Shown piece after piece: positions 42,729 to 51,203 of a stretch of DNA of 52,880 nucleotides. The DNA is taken from contig DMZI01000018.1 in the NCBI GenBank assembly GCA_003485325.1, forward strand, positions 1-52,880. The letters run 5' to 3'. The position numbers and the translations under genes are program-made. The notes beneath the pieces were generated by a model, which worked only from the letters and a program-made list of their open reading frames with translations, was not told the origin of the DNA and did no database searches. The DNA comes from Desulfotomaculum sp. (GTDB taxonomy: Bacteria; Bacillota; Desulfotomaculia; Desulfotomaculales; Nap2-2B). Numbering within the stretch: position 1 is the first letter of the stretch; each line of letters begins with the position of its first letter.

Positions 42729-44021
42729 ATGTCCGCTTTAATAGTAGTAGGGACGCAATGGGGAGACGAAGGCAAGGGGAAAGTTACTGACTTTTTGGCA
42801 GCCAGGGCTGATGTGGTAGTCAGATACCAGGGGGGTAACAATGCTGGACATACTGTAGTTGCTAACGGACGGGAACTAAAACTTCATCTAATACCATCGG
42901 GGATTCTTTATCCCGGGAAACCATGCCTGATCGGCAATGGAGTGGTTATCGATCCGGAGGTCCTTATTGAAGAGATTAAACAACTTAAGAGTCAAGGAAT
43001 TAATACTGATTTCCTGAGGATTAGTCCAAGAGCCCATCTTATTCTGCCCTATCACCGGCGGCTGGATTTATATGAGGAAAAACAAAAGGGCAGCAAAAAG
43101 ATAGGCACGACCTGCTGCGGTATTGGGCCAACCTATGCTGATAAGACGTCCCGTGCGGGGATCAGGGTTGCGGATCTGATTGATCCGGAAGAATTCAAAT
43201 TCCGTCTTAAATATGTACTTGAAGAAAAGAATAGACTATTAATCAGTATTTACGGGGCAGAGGGGTTTGACTACACCGAATTAATGGAAGCTTACAGCAA
43301 ATATGCTGAAATTCTCAAACCATACGTAGCAGACGTATCTGTAATAATTAATACAGCGCTGGATGAGGGTAAAAAAATTCTTTTTGAAGGAGCCCAGGGA
43401 ACTCTTTTAGATCTTGATCATGGGACTTATCCTTTTGTAACATCTTCTCATCCTATAGCAGGCGCAGCCTGTATCGGAGCAGGTATTGGACCTACCAGAA
43501 TAAACCGGGTAGTCGGAATAGCCAAAGCATATGTAACACGCGTCGGCGAAGGGCCTTTCCCTACAGAACTCACGGATGCAATGGGAGAAAAGATCAGAGA
43601 ATGCGGAAACGAATACGGGACAACTACCGGAAGACCGCGCCGCTGTGGCTGGTATGACAGTGTAGTGGCTCGTTACGCAGCCCGTATAAACGGACTTGAT
43701 TTTCTTGCTATTACAAAATTAGATGTACTGTCCGGACTTAAAACTGTTAAGATATGTTCTTCTTACCGATACAAAGGTGAAACGCTTAAGAACTTTCCTG
43801 CCAGCTTAAAGGTTCTCTCGGAATGTGAACCGGTATACGAAGAGATGCCGGGCTGGCAGGATGATATAAGCAATGTCAGGAATTACGGTGATCTCCCTGC
43901 TGAAGCAAGAAGCTATCTTGAAAGGCTTGCTTCATTATCCGGTGTACCTATAGTAATTGTAGGCGTAGGTATGCAAAGGGAACAGACCATTATCATTCAC
44001 GACGTAATGCCGGCTTGTTAA
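42729..44021 (+). CDS. purA: Adenylosuccinate synthetase
   Basis: Catalyses GTP-dependent coupling of IMP and aspartate, the first step towards AMP. The N-terminal GTP motif GTQWGDEGKGKVTD is at about residues 8-21; GGNNAGHT, GIGPTYADK, FEGAQGTLLDLDHGTYPFVTSS and EYGTTTGRPRRCGW follow. The 430-residue length is normal. It overlaps the convergent dnaB gene by 4 bp; this purA-dnaB neighbourhood is common in Firmicutes. A GGAGG ribosome-binding site lies 13 nt before the ATG. Confidence 0.97.
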   Translation: MSALIVVGTQWGDEGKGKVTDFLAARADVVVRYQGGNNAGHTVVANGRELKLHLIPSGILYPGKPCLIGNGVVIDPEVLIEEIKQLKSQGINTDFLRISPRAHLILPYHRRLDLYEEKQKGSKKIGTTCCGIGPTYADKTSRAGIRVADLIDPEEFKFRLKYVLEEKNRLLISIYGAEGFDYTELMEAYSKYAEILKPYVADVSVIINTALDEGKKILFEGAQGTLLDLDHGTYPFVTSSHPIAGAACIGAGIGPTRINRVVGIAKAYVTRVGEGPFPTELTDAMGEKIRECGNEYGTTTGRPRRCGWYDSVVARYAARINGLDFLAITKLDVLSGLKTVKICSSYRYKGETLKNFPASLKVLSECEPVYEEMPGWQDDISNVRNYGDLPAEARSYLERLASLSGVPIVIVGVGMQREQTIIIHDVMPAC

Positions 44022-45361
44022 GGAACATCTCCGTCCCTGAGTTTTGACAGGTTCAAGAAGCGGGTATATTCTTTTACGAAGGCCAATTCAACGGTTCCGG
44101 TGGGGCCGTTGCGCTGTTTTGCGATAATTATTTCTGTAATACTCTTTTTGTCGGTGTCGGGTTTGTAATATTCATCCCTGTAAATAAACATCACTATATC
44201 GGCATCCTGCTCTATGCTTCCGCTATCCCTTAAATCGGACATAATCGGCCTTTTGTCCTGCCTCTGCTCAACCTGACGGCTAAGCTGAGCTAAGGCAACA
44301 ACAGGGACTTGGAGATCTTTGGCCAGGCTTTTCAGGGAACGTGAAATTTGTGAAATTTCCTGCTGCCTATTTTCCACACGCAGGCTTGACTGCATCAACT
44401 GCAGGTAGTCAATAACAATCAGGCTCAATCCTTTTTCAAGCTGCAGGCGCCTGGCTTTAGCCCTCACCTGACGCACCGATAAAAGAGCTGAATCATCAAT
44501 ATAAAGGGGAGTTTTTGCCAGTTTGGTTGCTGCTTCGGTCAGCTTTACCCAGTCACTCTCATCAAGAAGGCCGTTGCGGACTTTTTGCTGGTCAACTTGC
44601 GCCTCTGAGCATAACACTCTCTGTACTAACTGTTCTTTAGACATTTCCAGGCTGAATACAGCCACCGGGAGGCGCTGACTGAGCGCAACATGATGAGCAA
44701 TCGTCAGCCCAAAACTCGTTTTCCCCATTGCCGGCCTGCCGGCTACGATTATTAAATCACCTGGCTGCAAACCACAGCACAAATTGTCTATATCTATAAA
44801 TCCGCTTGAAACACCTAAAATAGCGCCTTTATTTCGGTATCTGTCTTCGATAAACTTTAAGACCTGCATAACAAGTTCTTTCATTGTAATAAAGGCAGAC
44901 GACGCACGGCGGGAAGTTAACTCCAAAATCATTTTTTCGGACTGATCAATTAACTGCTCAACATCTTCTCCTTCATACCCCAGATTAGCGATCCTTGTTG
45001 CAATTTGGATCAGGTTTCTTAAAAGCGCCTTTTCCTCAACAATGTGAGCGTGATATTCAACATTTGCAGCAGTCGGGAGCATACTTGCAAGGGAAGCGAC
45101 ATAGGCGGCGCCGCCTATACGATCAAGTATACCCGTGTCACGCAAATAGTTAACCACCGTAATAAGATCAACCGGGTGGCCATTTTCCTCCAGAAGGAGG
45201 ATAGCCTCATAGATCTTACGGTGGCTTTCCATGTAAAAGTCTTCCGCACGTAAAAAACGCGCTACTTTCGCAATTGAACCCTGGTCTAAAAAAAGCGCGC
45301 CAATTACGGACTGCTCGGCGTCTATATTTTGAGGAAGCGATTTATCTCTCTCATCAGTCAT
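44018..45361 (-). CDS. dnaB: Replicative DNA helicase
   Basis: The hexameric helicase at the replication fork. The N-terminal interaction domain starts LPQNIDAEQSVIGALFLDQ. The RecA-like domain has Walker A GRPAMGKTSFGL (about residues 206-217) and Walker B LSLIVIDYLQLM; the C-terminus has the arginine finger region. The 447-residue length is normal, with no intein. It comes 38 bp after lonC, and is the last gene of the rplI block. Confidence 0.97.
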   Translation of the reverse strand: MTDERDKSLPQNIDAEQSVIGALFLDQGSIAKVARFLRAEDFYMESHRKIYEAILLLEENGHPVDLITVVNYLRDTGILDRIGGAAYVASLASMLPTAANVEYHAHIVEEKALLRNLIQIATRIANLGYEGEDVEQLIDQSEKMILELTSRRASSAFITMKELVMQVLKFIEDRYRNKGAILGVSSGFIDIDNLCCGLQPGDLIIVAGRPAMGKTSFGLTIAHHVALSQRLPVAVFSLEMSKEQLVQRVLCSEAQVDQQKVRNGLLDESDWVKLTEAATKLAKTPLYIDDSALLSVRQVRAKARRLQLEKGLSLIVIDYLQLMQSSLRVENRQQEISQISRSLKSLAKDLQVPVVALAQLSRQVEQRQDKRPIMSDLRDSGSIEQDADIVMFIYRDEYYKPDTDKKSITEIIIAKQRNGPTGTVELAFVKEYTRFLNLSKLRDGDVP

Positions 45362-45398
45362 TTATTCGGCACCTTATAATCATACTGCCCGTGGGTTT

Positions 45399-47309
45399 CT
45401 AACCGACAAAGAATGCAAGCATTTCTTCAACCGCGGAAACGGGAACAATCTCAATGTCGGTAAGGTCCGGCGGCACATCATGAAGGTTGTCCATGGGAAT
45501 AATTATTCTTTTGATACCCGCCTGTCGGGCGCCGTAGATCTTTTCCGGTATGCTGCCTACCGGTTTAATTTTCCCCTGAATAGACAGTTCTCCCGTAATA
45601 GCCACGTCCTGGGGCAGCGCCCTTTCCTGCAGGGCGCTTAAAACAGCAAGGAATATTGCCGCCCCCGCAGAAGGACCGTCAATATGCCCGCCGCCTACCA
45701 CGTTTACATGAACATCGTAATCAGTAAGATCTTTTCCAGTTATTTTACGTATTACAGAAGCGGCGTTGAATACAGAATCCTTTGTCATAGAACCTGCTGT
45801 ATCGTTAAAACGAATAGCTCCGCGGCCTTCTTTCCGGCTTGGAAATACCACCGCTTCAATCTCCAACAAAGAACCCAAAAAACCAAATACGCCGAGTGCA
45901 AAAACCTTCCCGACTTCACTGTTGCTGCTTGACTGACGAAGATCATACGGTGTAAGACGGCCCAACTTTATCACTTCATATGTATCCTGCTCAGTAACAA
46001 TAAGTTGGGAACTCCCTTGCTGCTTTCTGTAGCAGGCAAGGCTGTAGGCATCGGCCAATATGCCAACTGCTTTCCGTCCGTCAATTGTGTACCGGCTGAT
46101 CACGCTGGCAACATTTTCCTCCAGCATTACATCCAACTTTTTAGCAGCTTGAATGACTATACTTTGGATATCTCTTGGCGTCAACGGTTCAAAAAAAACT
46201 TCTGCGCAACGTGAACGCAAGGCAGGATTAATATTATCAGTTTCCTGTGTAGTTGCCCCGATTAAAAGAAAGTCGGCAGGCGCCCCTTCTTCAAAAACTT
46301 TGCGCACGTACTGCGGAATGCTTTGATCATGAGGATCATAATAGGACGATTCAAAGAATACCCTTTTATCTTCTAAAACTTTGAGGAGTTTATTCTGCAG
46401 CAGGGGATCCATCTCTCCAATTTCATCTATAAACAAAACACCACCGTGGGCTTCAGTGACAAGTCCGAATTTTGGCTCGGGTATCCCGCTGTCAGCCAGT
46501 TCCCTCCTTGCTCCCTGGTAGATTGGGTCATGAACAGAACCCAGAAGCGGGTTTGTGACCTCTCTGGGATCCCATCTTAAAGTTGAACCGCTGATTTCTA
46601 TAAAAGGAGCATCCTTTTCGAATGGACCGATCGCAGAATTCCTTGCAACATCCAAAGCCAGCCTGGCAGCGGTTGTTTTTCCCACGCCTGGCGGGCCGTA
46701 AAGAATTATATGCTGTGGGAAAGGTGAGGTCATTTTAGCTAAAAGCGACTTTAAAGCTCTTTCCTGGCCGACAATTTCTTCTATGCTGGACGGACGAAGT
46801 CTCTCTATAGCAGAACGGGCTAATTTCTTTTGCTCCATTTTCTCTATAATTGCAAGCTTTTTTAAAGTATGGGCGTTTTCCGGGTTTGTGCTTTCCTTAA
46901 GCACCTGGACCTTGATTTCATGCATATAGTCGTCATGGCGCTGCTGTAGTTTTTTATTAATTTTTTTCTCCAGTTCCCCTTCAACGGTCCTTTTCGCCAG
47001 TATATCAGCAACTTCTTCTTCAACTTGCTCCAATATCTCCGGAATATCTTCAAGAGAAGGAACTGTTTCAAAGGTCGGGTCTTCAAAAACAAGCTTTTGC
47101 AGTGCAAGCACCCTTTCTTCAAGCTTATCCGAGCGCATTAATTTAAGGGCGTTTAATTTCCCTGCTCGAAGAACGAGTTTATCGGAACCGTACAGGTTGG
47201 CTACCAAACCATAAAGCGCATCAACCTGACGTCTAAGCTGTTCCTCTACCGTAAACTTGTATCCGGATCCGTTTTTGACAGCTTTAAATTTGGATAGGAG
47301 AGATTCCAT
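45399..47309 (-). CDS. lonC: ATP-dependent protease, LonC type
   Basis: A 636-residue Lon relative with an N-terminal helical domain in place of the usual LON substrate domain. The AAA+ module has Walker A GPPGVGKTT and Walker B GGVLFIDEIGEMD. The protease domain near the C-terminus has the Ser-Lys dyad: Ser547 in DGPSAGAA and Lys590 in VGSIPEKIYGARQAG. LonC is common in Clostridia and related lineages and often lies between rplI and dnaB, as here. It degrades unfolded proteins, in some cases with low ATPase activity. Confidence 0.93.
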   Translation of the reverse strand: MESLLSKFKAVKNGSGYKFTVEEQLRRQVDALYGLVANLYGSDKLVLRAGKLNALKLMRSDKLEERVLALQKLVFEDPTFETVPSLEDIPEILEQVEEEVADILAKRTVEGELEKKINKKLQQRHDDYMHEIKVQVLKESTNPENAHTLKKLAIIEKMEQKKLARSAIERLRPSSIEEIVGQERALKSLLAKMTSPFPQHIILYGPPGVGKTTAARLALDVARNSAIGPFEKDAPFIEISGSTLRWDPREVTNPLLGSVHDPIYQGARRELADSGIPEPKFGLVTEAHGGVLFIDEIGEMDPLLQNKLLKVLEDKRVFFESSYYDPHDQSIPQYVRKVFEEGAPADFLLIGATTQETDNINPALRSRCAEVFFEPLTPRDIQSIVIQAAKKLDVMLEENVASVISRYTIDGRKAVGILADAYSLACYRKQQGSSQLIVTEQDTYEVIKLGRLTPYDLRQSSSNSEVGKVFALGVFGFLGSLLEIEAVVFPSRKEGRGAIRFNDTAGSMTKDSVFNAASVIRKITGKDLTDYDVHVNVVGGGHIDGPSAGAAIFLAVLSALQERALPQDVAITGELSIQGKIKPVGSIPEKIYGARQAGIKRIIIPMDNLHDVPPDLTDIEIVPVSAVEEMLAFFVG

Positions 47310-47332
47310 ATCTTTTAAGCCTCTCGTATTTT

Positions 47333-47782
47333 TTATTGATCCGACAGTACATTAACACTAAGGTTAACATGTACAGAAGGATATAACTTAACCGGCAAAG
47401 AGTAAAAACCTAATTTTTTTATTGGTTCTTTAAGTATAATCTTTTTTTTGTCTATTTCTATACCATAATCCCTAACCAAGGCATCAACTATGTCTTTATT
47501 GCTTATGGAACCAAATAATTTTCCGCCTTCTCCTGCTCTGCTGTATACCTTGATTAACAGCGATTCAAGCCTGCAGGCCAAATCCTTTGCTTCACTTTCT
47601 TCGCGTTGCTTCTTTCTGGCTGCAGCCTCCTGGAGCTCAGCCAGTTGTTTTATTTTTCCTTCAGTCGCCTCCACGGCTAACTTTCTGGGCAGGAGGTAAT
47701 TGCGGGCATGCCCTTCGGCTACCTGTACCAGATCACCTTTCTTGCCAAGGTTTTTTACATCCTCCAGTAAAATAACTTTCAC
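47333..47782 (-). CDS. rplI: 50S ribosomal protein L9
   Basis: L9 has two globular domains joined by a long helix and protrudes from the 50S subunit. The 149-residue product starts MKVILLEDVKNLGKKGDLVQVAEGHARNYLLPRKLAVEAT, which is diagnostic, followed by the long helix (about 45-75) and the C-terminal domain. The start overlaps the DUF2232 gene by 4 bp (coupled translation). Confidence 0.97.
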   Translation of the reverse strand: MKVILLEDVKNLGKKGDLVQVAEGHARNYLLPRKLAVEATEGKIKQLAELQEAAARKKQREESEAKDLACRLESLLIKVYSRAGEGGKLFGSISNKDIVDALVRDYGIEIDKKKIILKEPIKKLGFYSLPVKLYPSVHVNLSVNVLSDQ

Positions 47783-48762
47783 TTATGTTCCCTCCCCTGA
47801 CTCCCGCCTGACTCTGTAACATACCTCAAATTTATAAAAGAATCGATAATACCCAAAATCATCAGAAAAGCTAAAGCGACTGGAGCGTAAAATATCCCTA
47901 AAAAAACAAGCAATAACTTTATTGCCAGGGATAACTTCCACTTGACGGCAAAATACGCTCCAACGGAAAGTCCTCCCAGAAAGTAGATAAATCCTGCTAC
48001 GTAGAAGATATTTCTGCCAATCAGGCTGACTGTCGACCAGTTAAAGTAGTCCCCGGCTAAAATCATTGCCAATCCGGCAATTAATGACCAGACTAGATAC
48101 CAGGGAAATTGCCACCTTATGAATGGAAGCCATGCCGGAACATTGCTTCCAAGCTTCTTTAATACCCTTAAAGATAATAAGTAAGTGACAAATGAAGTTA
48201 TCATTGATAATATAACCGAATTGGCAGGTACCAGCTGACTTGCCAGATTAACTGCTTCTTTTACTGTTTGAACGGTTTCCTGAGTCAAAGGCGCTTCAGC
48301 TGTTCCCATGTTGACGTACGATCCCAGTATTTGCTCCATAGAGTACCTGTTTTCCTGACTCAAAACAAACACATTTATTTTCGTGGTCCAAAAGATAATC
48401 GAAAAACTTATTAAGGTTAAAGCCGCTGCTGATAAAACAAAAAACGTTATGCTTCGCCCGGTTGATACATTATTTTTCAAAAGCACGCCAAGCAATAAAC
48501 CAAGCAACCCGATTTTCAGAATTAATATAAGGTCTGGTAAACCCGCATGTGTTATAAGGTAAAAGAATAAGCAGGCCACCAGGAAAGCTAGTGCGCCTGT
48601 CTTCAAGTCCCGGCGTTTAACGACGATGGCCAGGGGTAAAGGCGCAAACACACTACATAAAAGGGTCAAATCAGGAACCCAAGCAAGCAGTTCAAAAACC
48701 GCCGTCAATGCGCCCCAAGCTAATCCTTCAACAAAAAACCTGCTTGTTAAGCGTTGACCCAA
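47779..48762 (-). CDS. DUF2232 / YybS-like membrane protein
   Basis: A 327-residue integral membrane protein with about eight hydrophobic helices, matching the DUF2232 (YybS) family that is encoded between rpsR and rplI in Firmicutes. Function is unknown. In B. subtilis yybS is followed by yybT (gdpP), a cyclic-di-AMP phosphodiesterase. Here rplI comes directly, and the two genes overlap by 4 bp, so gdpP is absent at its usual place. Confidence 0.85.
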   Translation of the reverse strand: MGQRLTSRFFVEGLAWGALTAVFELLAWVPDLTLLCSVFAPLPLAIVVKRRDLKTGALAFLVACLFFYLITHAGLPDLILILKIGLLGLLLGVLLKNNVSTGRSITFFVLSAAALTLISFSIIFWTTKINVFVLSQENRYSMEQILGSYVNMGTAEAPLTQETVQTVKEAVNLASQLVPANSVILSMITSFVTYLLSLRVLKKLGSNVPAWLPFIRWQFPWYLVWSLIAGLAMILAGDYFNWSTVSLIGRNIFYVAGFIYFLGGLSVGAYFAVKWKLSLAIKLLLVFLGIFYAPVALAFLMILGIIDSFINLRYVTESGGSQGREHK

Positions 48763-48766
48763 TTAA

Positions 48767-49084
48767 TCACCTCTTTTTCTCGGTCAGGTGAGCATGTAAA
48801 AGGGATAGGTCCGAATACCATTTTTCAAGTTCGTGTTTTTCATGAATATTTTTCTGGAGTTTTGATTCCAGCGTCAAATCCAGACGTGAAAAACTAAGAC
48901 CAAGACGCCGTCCAAGAACATAACAGGTAATGATTAGGCTGGCAAGCGCATCCAGCAAGTATTCTTCACTATCCTGGAGCATACCTTTAAACAGCGCGGC
49001 TAAAGAGGTAAGTAAATCTGCCTTAAGCCATTCAATAACTCTTATATTTCTCGCTATGCCTGTTTCCTGGTTAATCGGGATCAA
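48767..49084 (-). CDS. MazG-like family protein
   Basis: A 105-residue all-helical protein. ALFKGMLQDSEEYLLDALASLIITCYVLGRRLG resembles the MazG/HisE nucleotide pyrophosphohydrolase helical core, though only part of the Glu-rich metal motif is seen (DSEEYLLDALA). Such short MazG-like proteins occur beside ssb/rpsR and DUF2232 in Firmicutes. The fold is probable; activity uncertain. It comes 4 bp before the DUF2232 gene. Confidence 0.75.
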   Translation of the reverse strand: MIPINQETGIARNIRVIEWLKADLLTSLAALFKGMLQDSEEYLLDALASLIITCYVLGRRLGLSFSRLDLTLESKLQKNIHEKHELEKWYSDLSLLHAHLTEKKR

Positions 49085-49185
49085 AACCTACCCTCCTAAA
49101 TAAACTTCTCTCTTTTAGAGTTTTAATTCGTCAAACCCTGTATTTTTTCCTGCTTCAATAAATTAGGCGCAATGCCAAACAAAAT

Positions 49186-49227
49186 AAAAAAGGGAACAAT
49201 CGGCGTTTGCTACCGCCTAACGTTCCC
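49186..49227 (-). terminator. Rho-independent terminator after rpsR
   Basis: On minus, GGGAAC pairs with GTTCCC over a partly paired inner stem (AGGCG with CGCC) and TTTTTTATTTT follows. It ends the rpsF-ssb-rpsR transcript before the MazG-like gene, which needs its own promoter. Confidence 0.88.
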
Positions 49228-49249
49228 CTGATAAATCGTCTTTCAACAG

Positions 49250-49486
49250 CTATTCTGCAGTAAATGGCATCAAAGCCATAACCCTGGCCCTTTTAATAGC
49301 TGCTGTCAGAATTCTCTGATGCCAGGCACAATTTCCCGAAACCCTACGGGGCAATATTTTTCCGCGTTCGGTAATATATTTTTTTAAACGAGGCACGTCC
49401 TTATAGTCTATAGAATTTACTTTATCAATGCAAAAGCTGCAGACACGCTTTTTTGCTTTGCGGCCTTTTTCTCTTTTTGCAACCAA
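49250..49486 (-). CDS. rpsR: 30S ribosomal protein S18
   Basis: S18 pairs with S6 on the platform of the 30S subunit. The 78-residue product has KRVCSFCIDKVNSIDYKDVPRLKKYITERGKILPRRVSGNCAWHQRILTAAIKRARVMALMPF, with the conserved RRVSGN core. Three cysteines (CSFC and the later NCAWH) give a zinc-binding-type S18. TTG start with GGAGGTG about 13 nt upstream. Confidence 0.96.
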   Translation of the reverse strand: MVAKREKGRKAKKRVCSFCIDKVNSIDYKDVPRLKKYITERGKILPRRVSGNCAWHQRILTAAIKRARVMALMPFTAE

Positions 49487-49516
49487 TTCTTTTTTTACAC
49501 CTCCAGGTATCTCTTT

Positions 49517-49924
49517 TTAAAACGGAATATCTTTTTCATTATAGGATATTTCTTCACCCAGCGCGCCTTCCTGAAACTGAGAATTAACTGCAGATGAGCT
49601 ATCCTTTGCACGATCGAGAAAACGCACATTTTCTGCAATTACTTCCGCTGCCCTGCGCCGTACGCCTTGATTGTCGTCATATGAACGAATCTGCAGCCGT
49701 CCTTCAACGGCGATCAACCGTCCTTTTCCTAAGAAATTTGCGCAGTTTTCGGCTTGTTTTTGCCATACTACCACATCAATAAAATCTGTTTCCCGCTCAC
49801 CCTGCTTGTTTGTGAACGGTCTATCCACAGCCAGAACCAAATGCGCGACAGCTACACCTCCAGGTGTATAACGCAACTCTGGGTCTCTGGTTAGCCTTCC
49901 AATTAAGATAATCTTATTTAGCAT
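49517..49924 (-). CDS. ssb: Single-stranded DNA-binding protein
   Basis: SSB coats single-stranded DNA at the fork. The OB fold (MLNKIILIGRLTRDPELRYTPGGVAVAHLVLAVDRPF ... VEGRLQIRSYDD) fills residues 1-105, and the acidic tail ends in EKDIPF, the tip that recruits partner proteins. The ATG at 49924 is chosen: a TTG two codons earlier lies right against the GGTGG ribosome-binding site, whereas this ATG has a 6-nt spacing. The resulting length is 135. It comes between rpsF and rpsR, as usual. Confidence 0.95.
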   Translation of the reverse strand: MLNKIILIGRLTRDPELRYTPGGVAVAHLVLAVDRPFTNKQGERETDFIDVVVWQKQAENCANFLGKGRLIAVEGRLQIRSYDDNQGVRRRAAEVIAENVRFLDRAKDSSSAVNSQFQEGALGEEISYNEKDIPF

Positions 49925-49963
49925 TCCCAACCACCCTAATTCTTTCTGTTCCTGAACTCATAC

Positions 49964-50251
49964 CTACGAAGCTTCCCGTTTTATTATGTGGCGAATTACT
50001 TCATCGGTGATCTTAAACACACGATCCAGTTCCCTTACGACAGCCTGATCAGCTTTAAACTGCAGGATGATGTACAGTCCTTCATGCAAGCGCTTGATTT
50101 CATAGGCCAGGCGGCGCCTGCCCCATTTATCAAGCCTGGTTACTTCTCCACCGTTGTTTTCGATGAGAACCCTGAACTTTTCCATCATTTCAGCAATCTT
50201 TTCTTCATCAAGATCAGGCCGAAGAATAAAAAGAGACTCGTAATTTACCGT
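49964..50251 (-). CDS. rpsF: 30S ribosomal protein S6 (probable ACG start)
   Basis: S6 forms a dimer with S18 on 16S rRNA. The product contains NYESLFILRPDLDEEKIAEMMEKF, GGEVTRLDKWGRRRLAYEIKRLHEGLYIIL and KITDEVIRHII, which identify it. No ATG, GTG or TTG sits at a good place: the GTG at 50260 overlaps GGAGG itself (50264-50260). The codon that lines up with the usual start (M-x-x-Y-E) is ACG at 50251-50249, exactly 8 nt after GGAGG. Either ACG is the real start or a base has been miscalled (ATG to ACG). The coordinates assume ACG, giving about 95 residues; GTG would add three more. Confidence 0.92.
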   Translation of the reverse strand, partial: TVNYESLFILRPDLDEEKIAEMMEKFRVLIENNGGEVTRLDKWGRRRLAYEIKRLHEGLYIILQFKADQAVVRELDRVFKITDEVIRHIIKREAS

Positions 50252-50266
50252 CTTTAACACCTCCCT

Positions 50267-50289
50267 ATGGACTATGCGGCCCTATCCAT
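50267..50289 (-). promoter_or_regulatory. Candidate S6:S18-binding leader hairpin
   Basis: On the minus strand, ATGGAT and GTCCAT pair around an unpaired G+C-rich segment that includes GCCGC. The conserved CCG in a bulged hairpin is known from the autoregulatory leader of bacterial rpsF operons, where S6-S18 binds. The hairpin lies immediately before the Shine-Dalgarno of rpsF. The match is by position and CCG only. Confidence 0.45.
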
Positions 50290-50353
50290 TTTGATTTCTA
50301 ACTCTTTAATTGTGTTTGTCAGATAGAGCAGGGTGGAACAACTAAACTAAGCG

Positions 50354-50382
50354 ATTATAACACAGGCGTTATAAAAAGACAA
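50354..50382 (-). promoter_or_regulatory. Sigma-A-type promoter for rpsF-ssb-rpsR
   Basis: On the minus strand, TTGTCT, a 17-bp spacer and a perfect TATAAT give a leader of about 95 nt before rpsF. The palindrome TTATAAC ... GTTATAA overlaps the -10 region. Confidence 0.78.
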
Positions 50383-50432
50383 GAAAGGAAATTTTAAGGA
50401 CAAAGAGAAATATAACAAAAAGGAGGTTCTTT

Positions 50433-51200
50433 ATGAACGAGGAGAAAGTGACGTTTCATAATTCTCGGAATTTAAGACTGTCAGGAATACTTTGCAGACC
50501 TGCCATTAACAGTAAATCGATTGTTATAGTCTGCCACGGGCTCTCCGGCAGCAAAGAAGGACGAGGCAAAGCTCTCGAAATGGGGAAAGAACTCAATGAA
50601 AGAGGTTGGTCTGTTCTCTTATTTGACTTCACAGGGCTTGGCGCCAGTGAAGGCATTTTAGAAGAGATGACCCTTACCAGGCAGATCGATGATTTGACAT
50701 GCGCCGTCAACTGGTGTGTTGAGAAGGGGTTCACACGTATAGTAACTCAAGGCCGGAGTTTTGGAGGTACAACCGCGATATGCCAGGCAGCCGGTGATAA
50801 TAGAGTTAAAGGTGTCTGCACATGGTCCGCGCCCGCTCAAATACAAAAGTTAATTCTCAGGGGTAAAAATTCTGCGGACGAAATTAAAGGAGATTACGTG
50901 GTTCTTGGTCAAAAACCGGATTTAATTTACCTTAAAAAAGACTTTATATATGACGTGGAAAAATATAACTTTACGGCTTTATGTCCGAAGATTTCACCAC
51001 GCCCTTTTTTGGTCATTCAGGGAACCGCCGATATTGTAGTCCCGCCTACCGAAGCGACAACAATTTATAACTCAGCCGGTTGGCCTAAAAAATTAGTTTT
51101 CATAGAAGGGGCGAACCACGAGTATACAGAGCATTACAGAAAAGTATGGGAGGCCTTCTTCGATTGGCTGGCACAGAAATTCCCGGGAATTAACCTATAG
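50433..51200 (+). CDS. Alpha/beta hydrolase
   Basis: A 255-residue serine hydrolase. The nucleophile is Ser109 in QGRSFGGT (G-x-S-x-G); the oxyanion region is CHGLSGSKEGRGK; the acid is in IQGTADIVVPP and the catalytic His in EGANHEYTEHY. It belongs to the broad alpha/beta hydrolase family of unknown substrate; no lid domain or signal peptide is visible, so it should be cytosolic. An excellent ribosome-binding site (AAGGAGG) precedes it. It ends 3 bp from the convergent DnaJ-repeat gene. Confidence 0.9.
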   Translation: MNEEKVTFHNSRNLRLSGILCRPAINSKSIVIVCHGLSGSKEGRGKALEMGKELNERGWSVLLFDFTGLGASEGILEEMTLTRQIDDLTCAVNWCVEKGFTRIVTQGRSFGGTTAICQAAGDNRVKGVCTWSAPAQIQKLILRGKNSADEIKGDYVVLGQKPDLIYLKKDFIYDVEKYNFTALCPKISPRPFLVIQGTADIVVPPTEATTIYNSAGWPKKLVFIEGANHEYTEHYRKVWEAFFDWLAQKFPGINL

Positions 51201-51203
51201 AAA

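Noticed and set aside
49964..50260. GTG at 50260 as the rpsF start
   Set aside because: It overlaps the Shine-Dalgarno itself; ACG at 50251 fits spacing and homology better.
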